A stretch of 64,000 bases of DNA from Todiramphus chloris collaris. Lineage: Eukaryota; Chordata; Aves; Coraciiformes; Alcedinidae. Positions 36,431 to 51,386 of the stretch are shown here, piece by piece (within the stretch, counting starts at the first letter, position 1; each line of letters begins with the position of its first letter). The notes under the pieces were generated by a model. The model was given only the letters and a program-made list of their open reading frames with translations. It was not told where the DNA came from and searched no databases. The stretch covers positions 628,547 to 692,546 of the forward strand of contig JANVCC010000167.1 in NCBI GenBank assembly GCA_025345505.1, written 5' to 3'. The position numbers and the translations under genes were made by a program.

Positions 36431-37436
36431 TGCTTTCATAGAAACATGCCAAGTAAAACTGTTTTATCTTAGCCTCTGTTGTTGTGAGACAGAGCTTTTT
36501 ATATTGTAGCCTGTGTCTACAATTTTCTGTCCCTTTGTCTACCTTTATTAAGTGAACTTAATTAGAAGTAGTAATTAAAACTGTGGGCTTTGTCTTTTCT
36601 CCAGCTGAACACGATGTGCTATGCAGGTTCTGGAGCCCTGAGACTGCACTGTAGCCAATTCTGTATTTCTAAATTACTCTTGAAATCATTTGTTCGCAAC
36701 GCTTGGAAGTCTACAAGGCTGAAACTAACTTGATGATACCAAGGAAAAAGTGCAGTTTTTGGGTCTCTTGGTTAGATTTAGCTATCATATATATATGTGT
36801 GTCACAAATCTCTTTCATTCATGATGGAAAAACCCTGCATAGATGACTAGATGACTTTTTTGGCTTGATTCTGAACAGTGTTTTGTGTTTGAATTCTATC
36901 TCTTCATAGTTGGGGTTTTTTTTGTGTGAGATGGGAAACCAGTAATCTAACTAGCTGGACATCAAGGACTTTCTTCATTTTACTGAGGGGTGAGGAGAGA
37001 ACAGTCTTAGAAATGGAATGATGGCAAACACTGTTGTTTTGCTCCTTTTCCGTTGCTTATGGGGTCCAAGTAAGTGAAAGGACAATTCTAAAACAGAGAA
37101 GGGTATTACTTGTCTATAAGCATTTAACAGAAAAGTAGTGACAGATTTTGGGAGGTTTCTTTTGTATTTTCTTTTTTTTCTTTTAACCTAAAGAGTGATA
37201 AATATTTGTTCTGCTGAGAAGGTTGGCTCTGCACTTTGTAAACCATCAGCTCTAGGATGGATCTTGGCTATTCAGTTTGGGTAATATGTTTAACTGACTT
37301 ATCTCTTCTTTTTCCTCTCCTTTTCTTCATGTGCATGTGTTTATCCAGCTGGCTTAATTCTTCCCCTCTTTCGAGAGAAGAAAGTATTTTGTCAAGCATG
37401 TCATTTTTTTGCAACTTTTTGACAGACCTCACTTGC
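36431..37436. other. MAPK10 intron 1 unique sequence
   Basis: AT-rich; no recognised element apart from a short TATATATGTGTGT stretch near 36790. Confidence 0.6.
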
Positions 37437-37458
37437 AAAAAAAAAAAAAAAAAAAAAA
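37437..37458. repeat. poly(A) run, 22 nt
   Basis: Uninterrupted A22 on the + strand, followed by AAAAAT-rich sequence. No retrogene body is recognised before it. Confidence 0.97.
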
Positions 37459-37655
37459 TTTGAAAAAATCTGCAAAAAATTGCCAAAAAAGGACTTTTCT
37501 TCAGACTGCATGAAAAAGAGAAATCATTGCTGAAAAAAAGAAAAAAGTTCCTTTCACTGTGTAGAATATATTTCTTTTGCGTAGCTCTGCTATGCAACTT
37601 TCCCCTCCCTTTTGCTTAGACCAAAGCAGAGCTGTGCCAAAAGATTTCTATTATA

Positions 37656-37824
<169 letters not shown>

Positions 37825-38571
37825 TAACACTTGCAGGGGAAAGCTACTCCTAATCACATCCTTTCATGTTCAGTGCTCCTTTAGTCTTGTGTCACCATGC
37901 ACAGCCAAGTCCAGGTTCTTGATTGACTGGAAATGTGCAGCTGTAATGATCCCTTTCCTGTTACCCTAACTTAATGAGGCACGTACAGAACCAAACATAT
38001 TTACAAGTGTTTTGTTAAGATTATATAAGAGGAAATCCACAGCATTTGGATGAATTTTTAACACTGAATGAAGCGGAGTAATTTTTTAATGCCTACAGCA
38101 GGTACTCAAAGAGAAGTTATCCAATAAATAGATTCAAGTGTTACTGTCCTGACATAGCAGGGAACAGGATTCTGTCCTTCAAGTACTTACTGCACAAATT
38201 GCTTTTCAGAACAGGGGCTTCAGATCTGTTCTCCTGAGGAAAAAAGCTGGTTCAGGCTCCAGGTTAATTTATTCTCTTCATAAAGACAGGCTCTGATCCA
38301 AATAACAGTTCAGCACATAGCATTAAGTGAAGGAGAGTAAATTGTTTTGTTGCATTAAGACCTTAGCTGTCATGGATGCTGTTCATTTGTGTTGCATAGG
38401 GCAGGATGTGGGTTATTATCTCGGGAATACTTGGTCCAAACATCCAGATCTTTATTTAGAGATGACTGAACAGTGTCTAGGTAGTAATCGTGTTTATTCC
38501 ATGGGTATTCCTAATGCTAATGTGGAGTTCTGCTCTATCTGGCCACTTCATTTGTACCTTGGGAAACATCT
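37825..38571. other. MAPK10 intron 1 unique sequence
   Basis: No repeat family, conserved exon or RNA gene recognised. Confidence 0.55.
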
Positions 38572-38986
38572 GTTTAGTTTGAGGAAGAAGAGGCTGAGGG
38601 GAGACCTCATCACTCTCTACAACTACCTGAAAGGACACTGTAGAGAGGTTGGTGCTGGTCTCTTCTCTCAGGTAATTAGTGACAGAACCAGAGGGAATGG
38701 CCTCAAGCTGAAACAAGGTAGGTTTAGACTGGACACTAGGAAAAAATTCTTTATGGAAAGAGTGGTGAGATCTTGGAGTGGGCTGCCCAGGGAGGTTGGT
38801 GAGATATTGGAATGGGCTGCCCAGGAAGGGGGTTGAGTCCCCATCCCTGGGTGTGTTTAAAAATCACTTGGATGTGGTGTTGGGGGAGATGGTCTAGGGG
38901 TGAACTTGTAGAGTACAGCTAATGGTTGGACATGATGATCCCAAGGGTCTTTTCCAACCTGAGTGATTCTGTGATTCTGTGATCTT
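38572..38986 (+). mobile_element. CR1 LINE 3' fragment with internal duplication
   Basis: It reads [55 protein letters not shown], then the segment GTGGTGAGATCTTGGAGTGG...CCCAGG is repeated once in slightly altered form (38762-38825). Ends GTGATTCTGTGATTCTGTGAT. Confidence 0.95.
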
Positions 38987-39636
38987 CTCTGCTGAATCAG
39001 TAAGTCTAAGAGGTTCAGGAACCACCATTAACCAAAAAATGATGTGACAGTAGAATGGTTATCATTAGCAAGATAGTGCCACTCAGATCTCGAGGTGTCT
39101 ACAGCTGCCAAGGATTCCAGCAGTTTCTAGCCAAGACACCACAAAAGTGTAGTTTCCAGTGAACAGCATTCAGCTCAATAATTTTGTATTCACGTGGTTC
39201 AACAAACCTAAACATTACTTCTACTGTATCAACATGCAACAGAGATCAGAAAAAGTCTGATGTTGACCTGTGGGGAGCCTGGCGTGATGGTGTGCTAGAA
39301 TATGCAATTTATCCAATGGACTATTGTAATGTTGTGACCGGTGTTTACCACATAGAATATAAGCCCTGCTCCCACTTGGAATTTGTGCATCACTGCAGAC
39401 TTGCTACAAAATACAAAGTTGTGCTGAAGTGTCTTCTATAAAGGTACAATATTGAAGAGCACTCCAGTGACCGTTGGTACTGGGGACATATTTTTCAGGC
39501 AATAAATAGCTTTTCTGGGCAATTTCTCTCCCCTGGCTTAGCTTTATGTGCTATGAAAGAAAGGGACATCTATCAGGTTATAGGCTGTTCTCTTGACACA
39601 GAGCTCATGTCATTGAGTATAGTAGTTTCATATGCT
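38987..39636. other. MAPK10 intron 1 unique sequence
   Basis: An 85-codon open frame at 39184-39441 resembles no known protein to me and has no splice support. Nothing else recognised. Confidence 0.5.
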
Positions 39637-39698
39637 TGGGTTGGAGTGGATGATCTCCAGAGGTCCCTTCCAATCCTCACCATTCTATGAGTCTGTGA
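39637..39698 (+). mobile_element. CR1 extreme 3'-end stub
   Basis: Only about 60 bp: TTGGAGTGGATGATCTCCAG, AGGTCCCTTCCAATCC, ATTCTATGAGTCTGTG. Confidence 0.88.
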
Positions 39699-41397
39699 AA
39701 TGCTAAATCAGCAGGGATAGGATTTTAAGTATTTCCAACTTAAGAAGAAAAAGAAAAGCTCTGCCTGAGAAATACTCAGTAGCGGAAGTGGAGTAAATAA
39801 TGCCTTCTTCACTCCACCCCTCCATACTTGCAGTAAAAAAATACCTAAGTCTGGCATTGCTGTAGATGACTAGCCAAATCATGTCATCTTGTTTTAAGGC
39901 TGAGGAAGAGGACATCTGCTTTTATATTGTAATAGATTTGACTTTTGGGGCTTATAGAATTTCATTAGACTTTTATGAGGCTGTTAACACCAAAACATTT
40001 CATCTGTAGGACCCTAAACATTCTTCTGGAAGTAAAGCGTAAAGCACAGTGGTATATTCTGAGTAGAACAGGACATTAAAATGCTTAATCATAGATAATA
40101 ATGTCAAATAAGAGATAACAAATGTCAAATAATAGACAACAATGTCAAAAAGATAGACTGTTTAGTTCAGTATTTCAGTTTTCCTTTTTTTTTTTTACTT
40201 TTTTTTGTTTGTTTGTTTGTTGTGGGTTTTTTTTCTATTAAATCAACATCAAGCCTGTCAGAATTTTCAAGTTTTCTTCTTTTCCTACATAACTGCATAG
40301 GACACCTTTATTTAGAAGGTTTACTATTAGAAGCTTTACCATTTATTCTATTATTTTTTTTAATTGGAGCAGTACTCAATAATTTTCCTGTCTTTGCAGA
40401 GCACACCTTTATTGTTAGAATTTGTCTGTCCCAGTATTTCCATAGTGCTGCAATAATTAACATTTTCTACAGAAAAGCAGGACATGGGATTACTCAGATG
40501 ACATGTTGGGGACCTGGCCATGCACATTAAGAAAACCTTTAATTATTAAGAATTCACATGATAATTCTTTGGTATGACATCACCACTAGTCTTCATTTCC
40601 CAGTCTGAACTATTTCATGTCCTAGAGAGAGCAGGTCAAGAGGTTTTCATGCTGAAATTGGAATGGGTGCTATCCTGATGCCACCGAAAGAAAACCTTAG
40701 AATGAAATTTCAGTTTGGTTCTCGAGGCTATTTTTCAAACTTCTACTAAATTCACACTTTTAAAAAAATTTTAAAAAAAATTAAAAGCTTTAATTTCTCC
40801 ATAGACGTCTTTTTTTTTTTTTTTCCACCAACCTGTGTAAGCTAACTTGCTTTATTTCCACAGTGATTCTTGCCTGTCTTGAACAAAATAGACTTCCTAG
40901 ATGCAATATTGCATTCATGACTGTTGAAAACTCACACAAACTCAGAAACCTTTTCATTTTACACCCAGAAAAGACCAGCTTTATTAACTGCACTGCTCTC
41001 CATTGACTGGGTGATTCAGCTGGTCTGGTTTTTAATATATCCAAACTTTGATAAACTGCTTTGATTACAACTCATGCTGTAATCAGATTGGGTGGAGTTA
41101 CTACTTTGACCACTAAAGAAACCATCTTAATCCAGAGTGTCCTATAATAATGCCTTCTATCCAACACAAGATGACTTGGTGTTCATAAGCCACCAGTGAG
41201 CAGTGACCTGTATCTTAGCTTTACAGGACTAAACTGTTACTTTATAATATTGAACTGCCTATAGCTAACAAAAGGTGCAATTAAATTAATCAGATTCTTA
41301 GTCTTAGAAAAAGGAGAGTCTTTTCATTAGCTATTGTCTTCACAGTGAACGCTGTAATTATAGAATTATATTGAGAAATTCTATTTTTTTTTTAATA
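39699..41397. other. MAPK10 intron 1 unique AT-rich sequence
   Basis: T-runs at about 40185-40235 and 40809-40825, and a threefold AATGTCAAA(T/A)A motif at 40090-40155. No genes recognised. Confidence 0.55.
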
Positions 41398-41938
41398 GAA
41401 GCATAGAATGGTGGAGGTTGGAAGGGACCTCTGGAGCTCATCGAGTCCAACCCCCCTGCCAGAGCAGGGTCACCCAGCGCAGACCACACAGGAACAGATC
41501 CAGGGGGGTTGGAAAATCTCCAGAGAAGGAGACTCCACAGCCTCTCTGGGCAGCCTCTTCCAGGCTCTGTCACTCTCACAGCAAAGAAATTTCTCCTCCT
41601 GTTGAGGTGGAACTTCCTGGGGTCCAGTTTGTGACTGTTGCCCATCATCCTATCACAGGGCACCATTGACAGGAGCCTGGGCACTTGACACCCACCCCTC
41701 AGATATTTGTAACCATTACTAAGATCCCCTCTCAGGCTTCTCTTCTCCAGGCTAAACAGCCCCAGGGCTCCCAGCCTTTCCTCACAAGAGAGATGTTCTA
41801 GCCCCTTCATCATCCTTGTAGCCTCCACTGGACTCTCTCCAGTATTTCCCTGTCCCTCTTGAACCGGGGAGCCCAGAACTGGACACAATACTCCAGATGT
41901 GGTCTTAGTAGGGCAGAGCAGAGGGGAAGGAGAACCTC
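41398..41938 (-). mobile_element. CR1 LINE 3' fragment, antisense to MAPK10
   Basis: The 3' tail end (AGCATAGAATGGTGGAGGTT) is at low coordinates. The minus strand reads [37 protein letters not shown] and [16 protein letters not shown]. Very similar to the copy at 35550, so the same subfamily. Confidence 0.96.
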
Positions 41939-42053
41939 ATGTTTCTTCTGTATGGCTGTTACATGCCTCTTGTTTACCTTTCCTTTTAAAGGGAGCCCTG
42001 ACGTGTATTGGGTCACAGAATTTTGCATAGTCAGGCTTCTTGCTTCCCTGGTT

Positions 42054-42151
42054 CAGGAGATGTTTTAGTGGCCCTGATCATATTTGGTAGATGGTTGGAC
42101 TTGATGATCCTGAAGGTTGTTTCCAACCTTAGTGATTCTATGGTTCTGTGA
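42054..42151 (+). mobile_element. CR1 short 3' fragment
   Basis: GGTTGGACTTGATGATCCTG, TTTCCAACCTTAGTGATTC and tail TATGGTTCTGTGAT. It ends about 100 bp downstream of the opposite-strand copy's 5' break. Confidence 0.9.
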
Positions 42152-44443
42152 TTTTTACCACGCTTCAGAATTTCCATGTGTCTAATCTCACCATCTGACA
42201 TTTAAGGAGAAACTGGGGCTTTGAGATCCTATCCTTTTGGATCCTGAGGGAATCAAAAGGCATCCACTTCTGAACCCGTGCTGGACTCCACAGCAGTCTC
42301 TGGGTCTGACATGGCTGGAGACCTGGGGACCCGTTGTGTTTGCTTCTCAAAACATCCCCTCCTGCACCCCGCTTCTCATTGGGAGCTGTGCCAACTGCAG
42401 ATTAGGAGTCAGCTGGATTCTTCCACCTAATTCTTTTCCTAATTTTCTTTTCCTGGTCTTCATCCACACATGTGGAGTAATTTTTTCAGTAGCATCCTTA
42501 GAAGTTGGTGTGTTCCCATAGGTGTTTCTGTGTGAGGACAGAGAAGGGTGCTGAGATTGAAGTTTCCCTTTGATGCTTGCTGACAGACTGTGACAGCACT
42601 TGGAAATGCAAAGGAGAGCAATTTACCTTCAACTGCTCTTAGTGTGGTTTGTATTTGTATGAGATGCTGAACTGGGAGGAATTGTGGTATTTTAAGGACC
42701 ATCAGTAACAGGTGGAATGGTGTTCAGAAACAAGAAATACAATAATATATATATAAAATAAATATTATATATAGAAATAATAAATATAGTAACTATAATG
42801 TAAATAATACAATAATAAATATAGTTAATAGATAATATAATAACTAATACTATAATAATATTAATAATAATAAATGAAGTTCTTTTATGGGGTAGAAATG
42901 GACAAACAAAACAGGGTATCAGGAAACAGTTCACCCCAAAATACAGAAAATAACATCATTTTGCTTCTGTTGTGGTTTTTAACTCTCTCCTTTGCTCCCT
43001 ATGCTGAGAAACAAAACTTTTGCTCCCTATGCTGAGAAACAAAACCACAACAACAACAACATACAATTTATAGCTGTGTGTGAGGTAGTAAGTTATTTCA
43101 CTGTATTTTTAAGTAATTGTTCTTTAAAATCAAAATATATATTCTCTAAGCATTTAGTAATAGTGGTAGTATCTTCTTCCTGCATCTCAGATACCTGAGC
43201 CTTGATAGTTCGTTTTCTTTCCTCTTCTCCAGTTGCTGGGATATTACGCGAACATCATTGAAGATTTGGGGGGGTGGGGGGGGTTTGACCCAAAAAGGAT
43301 GCCTGTGTTTTCAGGCCTGAAAAACTTCTACTCTTAAATTTCTCAGTATGGAGGAAAAGTAATGGCATGAGGTGTGTGTTAGAAGTTAGATACGGGAGAG
43401 AAAAAATAATGGTGCATGCATTCTTGCACGTGTGAAATGAACGTTACGTTCTGGTCAGTGAGGAAACAACATAATTCCCTTGTCCAAATGTTTACGGAAA
43501 CAAAGAACAAATGACTCTCCAACGCATGTTTTGTCTCTAAGGAGTAACCTTCCATGTTACACAGAGGTCTGAGAAATCAGCTGCATTTCCTTCAGAGGGA
43601 AAAGGGCAGAGAAATTTGGTTTTGTTTCACACCTCCCATGTTTGCTGTTACACTACAAGTACTGTAGCTGGCCCAAGTTTGTTTGAAGTTCCCCTGCAAA
43701 TTGTGTAACTCGCTGAGATTCACTTTTCTGTGTGAGACCTGGGACTGTTGTATCATTTTGGAGATGGTTCATGATTGTCTTACGTGTCGTCTTGGTTTGG
43801 GGGTCTGATGGACTGTGATTAATCCAATAATGCTGTAAATTCCTTGGTTTAGGGATTTGATTTAAATTCATCTCCTGGTTCTTAGTAAGGAGTACTTTGG
43901 ACTTAAGTGCTAGATTTACCCTGTCTTAATTTTGCTTTACTGGAACTCAGGAAAATATAGAAAACAGGGGGTTGGTATTTCTTTTAGCAGTGTGAGTTTA
44001 AAGGTGTAGGTGGCCCAGAGACTGTTTGGTGGGTCCACAAAGCTGAAGTGTTTGTCACTCAGAGGAGACTTTCTGTTTGAAGTCAACTTGAAAACAAATC
44101 AGCCTGTCTTAAATTTGATAGGTAATTCTTGGTGTTGATATTTTTATCCAAGTTCCTTAAGGCTTGTGGATTTTTTAAGTAGGCAGAATTTGAGAAAAAG
44201 ATTAAACTAAAAAAAAAACAAAAAACAAAACCTCTTATGAAAAATAATCAGTCTTTACCTTTCCTACTCATGCAGAGTTAGGAGTGGATTGTCATAGGAA
44301 CAGTGTGGCACACAGAGGAGAGCTGCTCACTGGGAAGTGTGTGGGCTGACCAGCTCTTAACAGTTGTGGTCTTCTGCATCCCACTGATCAACATCACCTT
44401 ACTTGCTATTGAAATGACTGAAGCTATTGCATACATTAATGAT
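42152..44443. other. MAPK10 intron 1 unique sequence with simple repeats
   Basis: It holds an AATAAT/ATATA-rich stretch at 42740-42875, a 28-bp direct duplication at 42990-43045 (CTTTGCTCCCTATGCTGAGA), a G7-T-G8 run at 43268-43283 and an A/C run at 44210-44230. No exon recognised. Confidence 0.65.
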
Positions 44444-44607
44444 GGAGCAGGTTGCCCAGGGTGGAGGCCCCATCCCTGGAGACATTAAAGGCCAGGCTTG
44501 ATGAGCAGCCTGCCCTAGTTGGAGATGTCCCTGCTTATTGCAGGGGGATTGGACTAGATGACCTTTAGAGTTTCCTTCCAACCCAATCCATTCTCTGATG
44601 CTATGAA
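44444..44607 (+). mobile_element. CR1 LINE short 3' fragment
   Basis: GGTTGCCCAGGGTGGAGGCC through GGGGGATTGGACTAGATGAC to CTTCCAACCCAATCC and a decayed ATTCTCTGATGCTATG tail. Same subfamily style as 7440-7668. Confidence 0.93.
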
Positions 44608-46555
44608 TTATCCACATAACTGAGTTACCATGGAGTGCTGCTTCTGAGTTGTTTCCATTTATGAAGCCATTCCTGGCTTTAAAATAACAACCTGCTGGAG
44701 CTGCAGTAGTTCAGAAATCCCAAGGCACGCAGCATGGGATTCCTGAGGCCAGCAGTTCACAGGACCAAAGCAAGTAATTCTAATGGGCAGGGGATTCTAA
44801 ATGGAGAGTGACAAAATATCTTTCACCGCGTAGCTCCAGACCACGTGACGAGCTGTTGGGTAGCTCGGGGGTGAAGATGCTAACAAGTTATGGCAGGCCT
44901 GGCTCTCTCAAACACAGTCAGCTGTCTTGGTTAAAAAACAGTTCCTGGATCTGTACTTCCAGAGGAGCTGGCCATGAGTCAGGCTCAGTAAGGAATGCAA
45001 TTTTTATGCTGACAATAGCGTTGGTTTCAGAGTAATGGGGTGAGTTACTTCGGTGCTAAGTACCATCTGCATTGTTCTGGGAGTGACATCAGGAAAAAAG
45101 CATGCTGCAAATGTGTTTGTCTAGCCAGAGACAGCTGTGACTATTTCCTGTCTATCAGGAGCTTACGATTATAATAAAGCCTCTCAATTCCAGGTCTGGT
45201 ATGAATAGCTGAGCTAGCCAAAATTATGCATCTCTCCTCATCTCATGGAAGGAGATTTAAGGCTGAGACTGCAGTCTGTCTTCAGATGAGAGAAATTCAC
45301 ATCTCTTTTGGAGTCATTTCACATTCTGTGAGCTTGACTTTAGTGCTGTATCAGTGATCCATAAATCTGATCCATAAATCTCTTGCTTTCTGTGTTTGGA
45401 AAACAAAAAAAGCCCCTTGCCTTGTACCTGATTAGCAAGTGTAATGTTTCTGATTGCTCTTCAAGAATGAGAATCTCTGTTTGAATTAACAGCTATGTTT
45501 ATTAAAATGTCACAGAGTCTTTAAAGGAGGTGGTTAGGGTTAACTAATGTCCCAAAGTCTCTCACTGAGGTGCTTAGGTTTAACTAATGCCATTCAGTGA
45601 CAATGGGCCTTTCAGTGAGATGACAGAAAAAGAATATTAATTGTCCTAAGACAAACCTGAGAATCCAAGTTCTCGGCAAGCTCAGTTACCTGTTTTAAAT
45701 GACCAGCTTTGTGGAACACTGGAATGATGTCCTTTTAAACAACAACAAAAAAAAATTAATATTCTTCAAAGTGACTACATTTTTCCCCAAATTCAACGTA
45801 GTAATCCATAGTCACATAACAGGGGTGATTAGTCAGAATTTTCTGGGGAAAGCAATTTTGAATGGAGCAAAGAAGAACATTTAGAAGCTGCAGTTGCAAA
45901 GGCTGAAAAGAAATGTGCAGGCAGAGAGAGGTAACTTTGGGGGTTGCTTCTCTTTTATAAGTCTTCCATAACTGAATTGCCAACTACTTGAGGAAAGATC
46001 TGTTGTAATATGTGGAACTTTTGCATCCTGTACTCAACTTCATGGAGTATAGAATCCTAAAGTGCAAAAACTAAACTCTGGGGTTTATCTCAAATGACCA
46101 CACGCTTTGCTCCACAGTTTTCAGGGAACTGAGCTCATTAGGAGACAAAAAGTGGTTAAAATGGCACTTTCTGGAGAGTAATTCTACCAAGTTGGGTGAG
46201 GTTACAGCTGGGTAGCTCCAGTGCAAGCACAAAATGCTTGCAGTGACCTGCCCTCGTGCCATGAAGAACAAATCTTTGCTTAGGACTTGTGCATTTGTCG
46301 GGTCAAGAGAGCAACTTGGGGAAGGTCTCCTGAGCTACTGAATACTTTCTGTGACACTGAGCCCTATCTGTTCACAGTTCACCTTCTAAGCTGCTCTTTT
46401 GCAGCTCCTGGTGGAAGGTTCTCAAAGGCTTCATGGCAGGCTCAGGGTAGGTTTTAGTGTGAATAGACTTGTTCTGGCTCAGCAATGATGAAGAGACTAA
46501 TTCCTCCCATCTGTCATCCTACTTCTGCACTGAAACAAGCCTTCTCAGTTTAAAA
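44608..46555. other. MAPK10 intron 1 unique sequence
   Basis: A diverged direct repeat of GGTTTAACTAATG(T/C)C lies at 45515-45595. No other element recognised. Confidence 0.55.
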
Positions 46556-46557
46556 TG

Positions 46558-46745
46558 CATAAAAGAAATAAATATTTTAATAAATAAATAAAATAAGTAT
46601 ATAAAGAAAAATAAATATATAAAATAAAATAACTATTTAAAATAAGAGCAGAATCAGCATGATAAATAAATAAAATATCAAGAAAAATAAATAAATATAT
46701 AAAATAAAATAACTATTTAACATAAGAGCAGAAGCAGCATGAAGC
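46558..46745. repeat. AT-rich tandem duplication upstream of MAPK10 exon B
   Basis: A unit of about 75-80 bp, with AAATATATAAAATAAAATAA then CTATTTAA and AAGAGCAGAA..CAGCATG, appears twice in direct order. It is embedded in (AAAT)n and lies about 310 bp before the exon acceptor. Confidence 0.9.
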
Positions 46746-46923
46746 AGCAGTAACAGCAAGCAGAGAGTTGAGAGTAACTGTGTCGCAAATGTCAGCTGGA
46801 AAATTCACTAGCTTTCTTAAATTGGTGGGGTTTTCTGTGTGCTTCCTGGGGTGAAAGAGGGTTTAACACACTCGTTGAGAGGATTTGAGGGTTCATGCAG
46901 ATCTGTGATGATGCTGACCCTAA

Positions 46924-50749
<3,826 letters not shown>

Positions 50750-50949
50750 TAATTACAGAATTGCTTTGGTTGGAAAAGACCTTTAAGATCATCAAGTTCA
50801 ACCATTATCTAACTCTTACCAGTGCCACTGCTACACCATATCCTTGAGCACCATAACTAGGCAGCTTTTAAATACATCCAGGGATGGTGATTCAACCACC
50901 TCTCTGGGCAGCCTGTTCCAGCCTTTGACAATCCTTTTGGTAGAGAAGT
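50750..50949 (-). mobile_element. CR1 LINE 3' fragment (first of a back-to-back pair)
   Basis: From TTGGTTGGAAAAGACCTTTA through CAGGGATGGTGATTCAACCA to CCTTTTGGTAGAGAAG, where similarity stops abruptly and a second CR1 begins. Confidence 0.94.
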
Positions 50950-51386
50950 AGAACTACAGCAGATCACTCAGAAATGCATCCAGACAGGTCTGGAAAGTCT
51001 CCAGAGAAGGAGACTCCACAGCCTCTCTGGGGAGTCTGTTCCAGTGCTCTACAACTCTGACAGTCAAAAAGTTCCTCCTCATGTTGAGGTGGAACTTCCT
51101 GTGCTCGAGCTTGAATCCATTGCCCCTCACCCTATCACAAGGCACAAGTGAAGAGAGGTTGTCCCTGCCTTCTTGACACCCAGCCTTAGGTATTTCTATG
51201 CATTAATTAGATCCCCTCAGGCTTCTCCTCTCCAGACTAAACAGCCCCAGGCCTTTCAGCCTTTCCTCATAAGGCAGCTGTTCCAGCCCCTTCATCATCC
51301 TCATAGCCTCCCTTGGACCCTTTCCAGTAGATCTTTGTCCCTCTTGAACTGGGGAGCCCAGAACTGGCCACAATACTCCAGGATAG
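50950..51386 (-). mobile_element. CR1 LINE fragment of another subfamily, same strand
   Basis: The minus strand reads [36 protein letters not shown] and, upstream, [13 protein letters not shown]. Its own 3' UTR tail is missing: it starts at the ORF2 stop region ([12 protein letters not shown]) right at the join. Confidence 0.94.

Noticed and set aside
39184-39441. 85-codon + strand frame in MAPK10 intron 1
   Set aside because: No known motif and no acceptor or donor that would fit the gene's phase.
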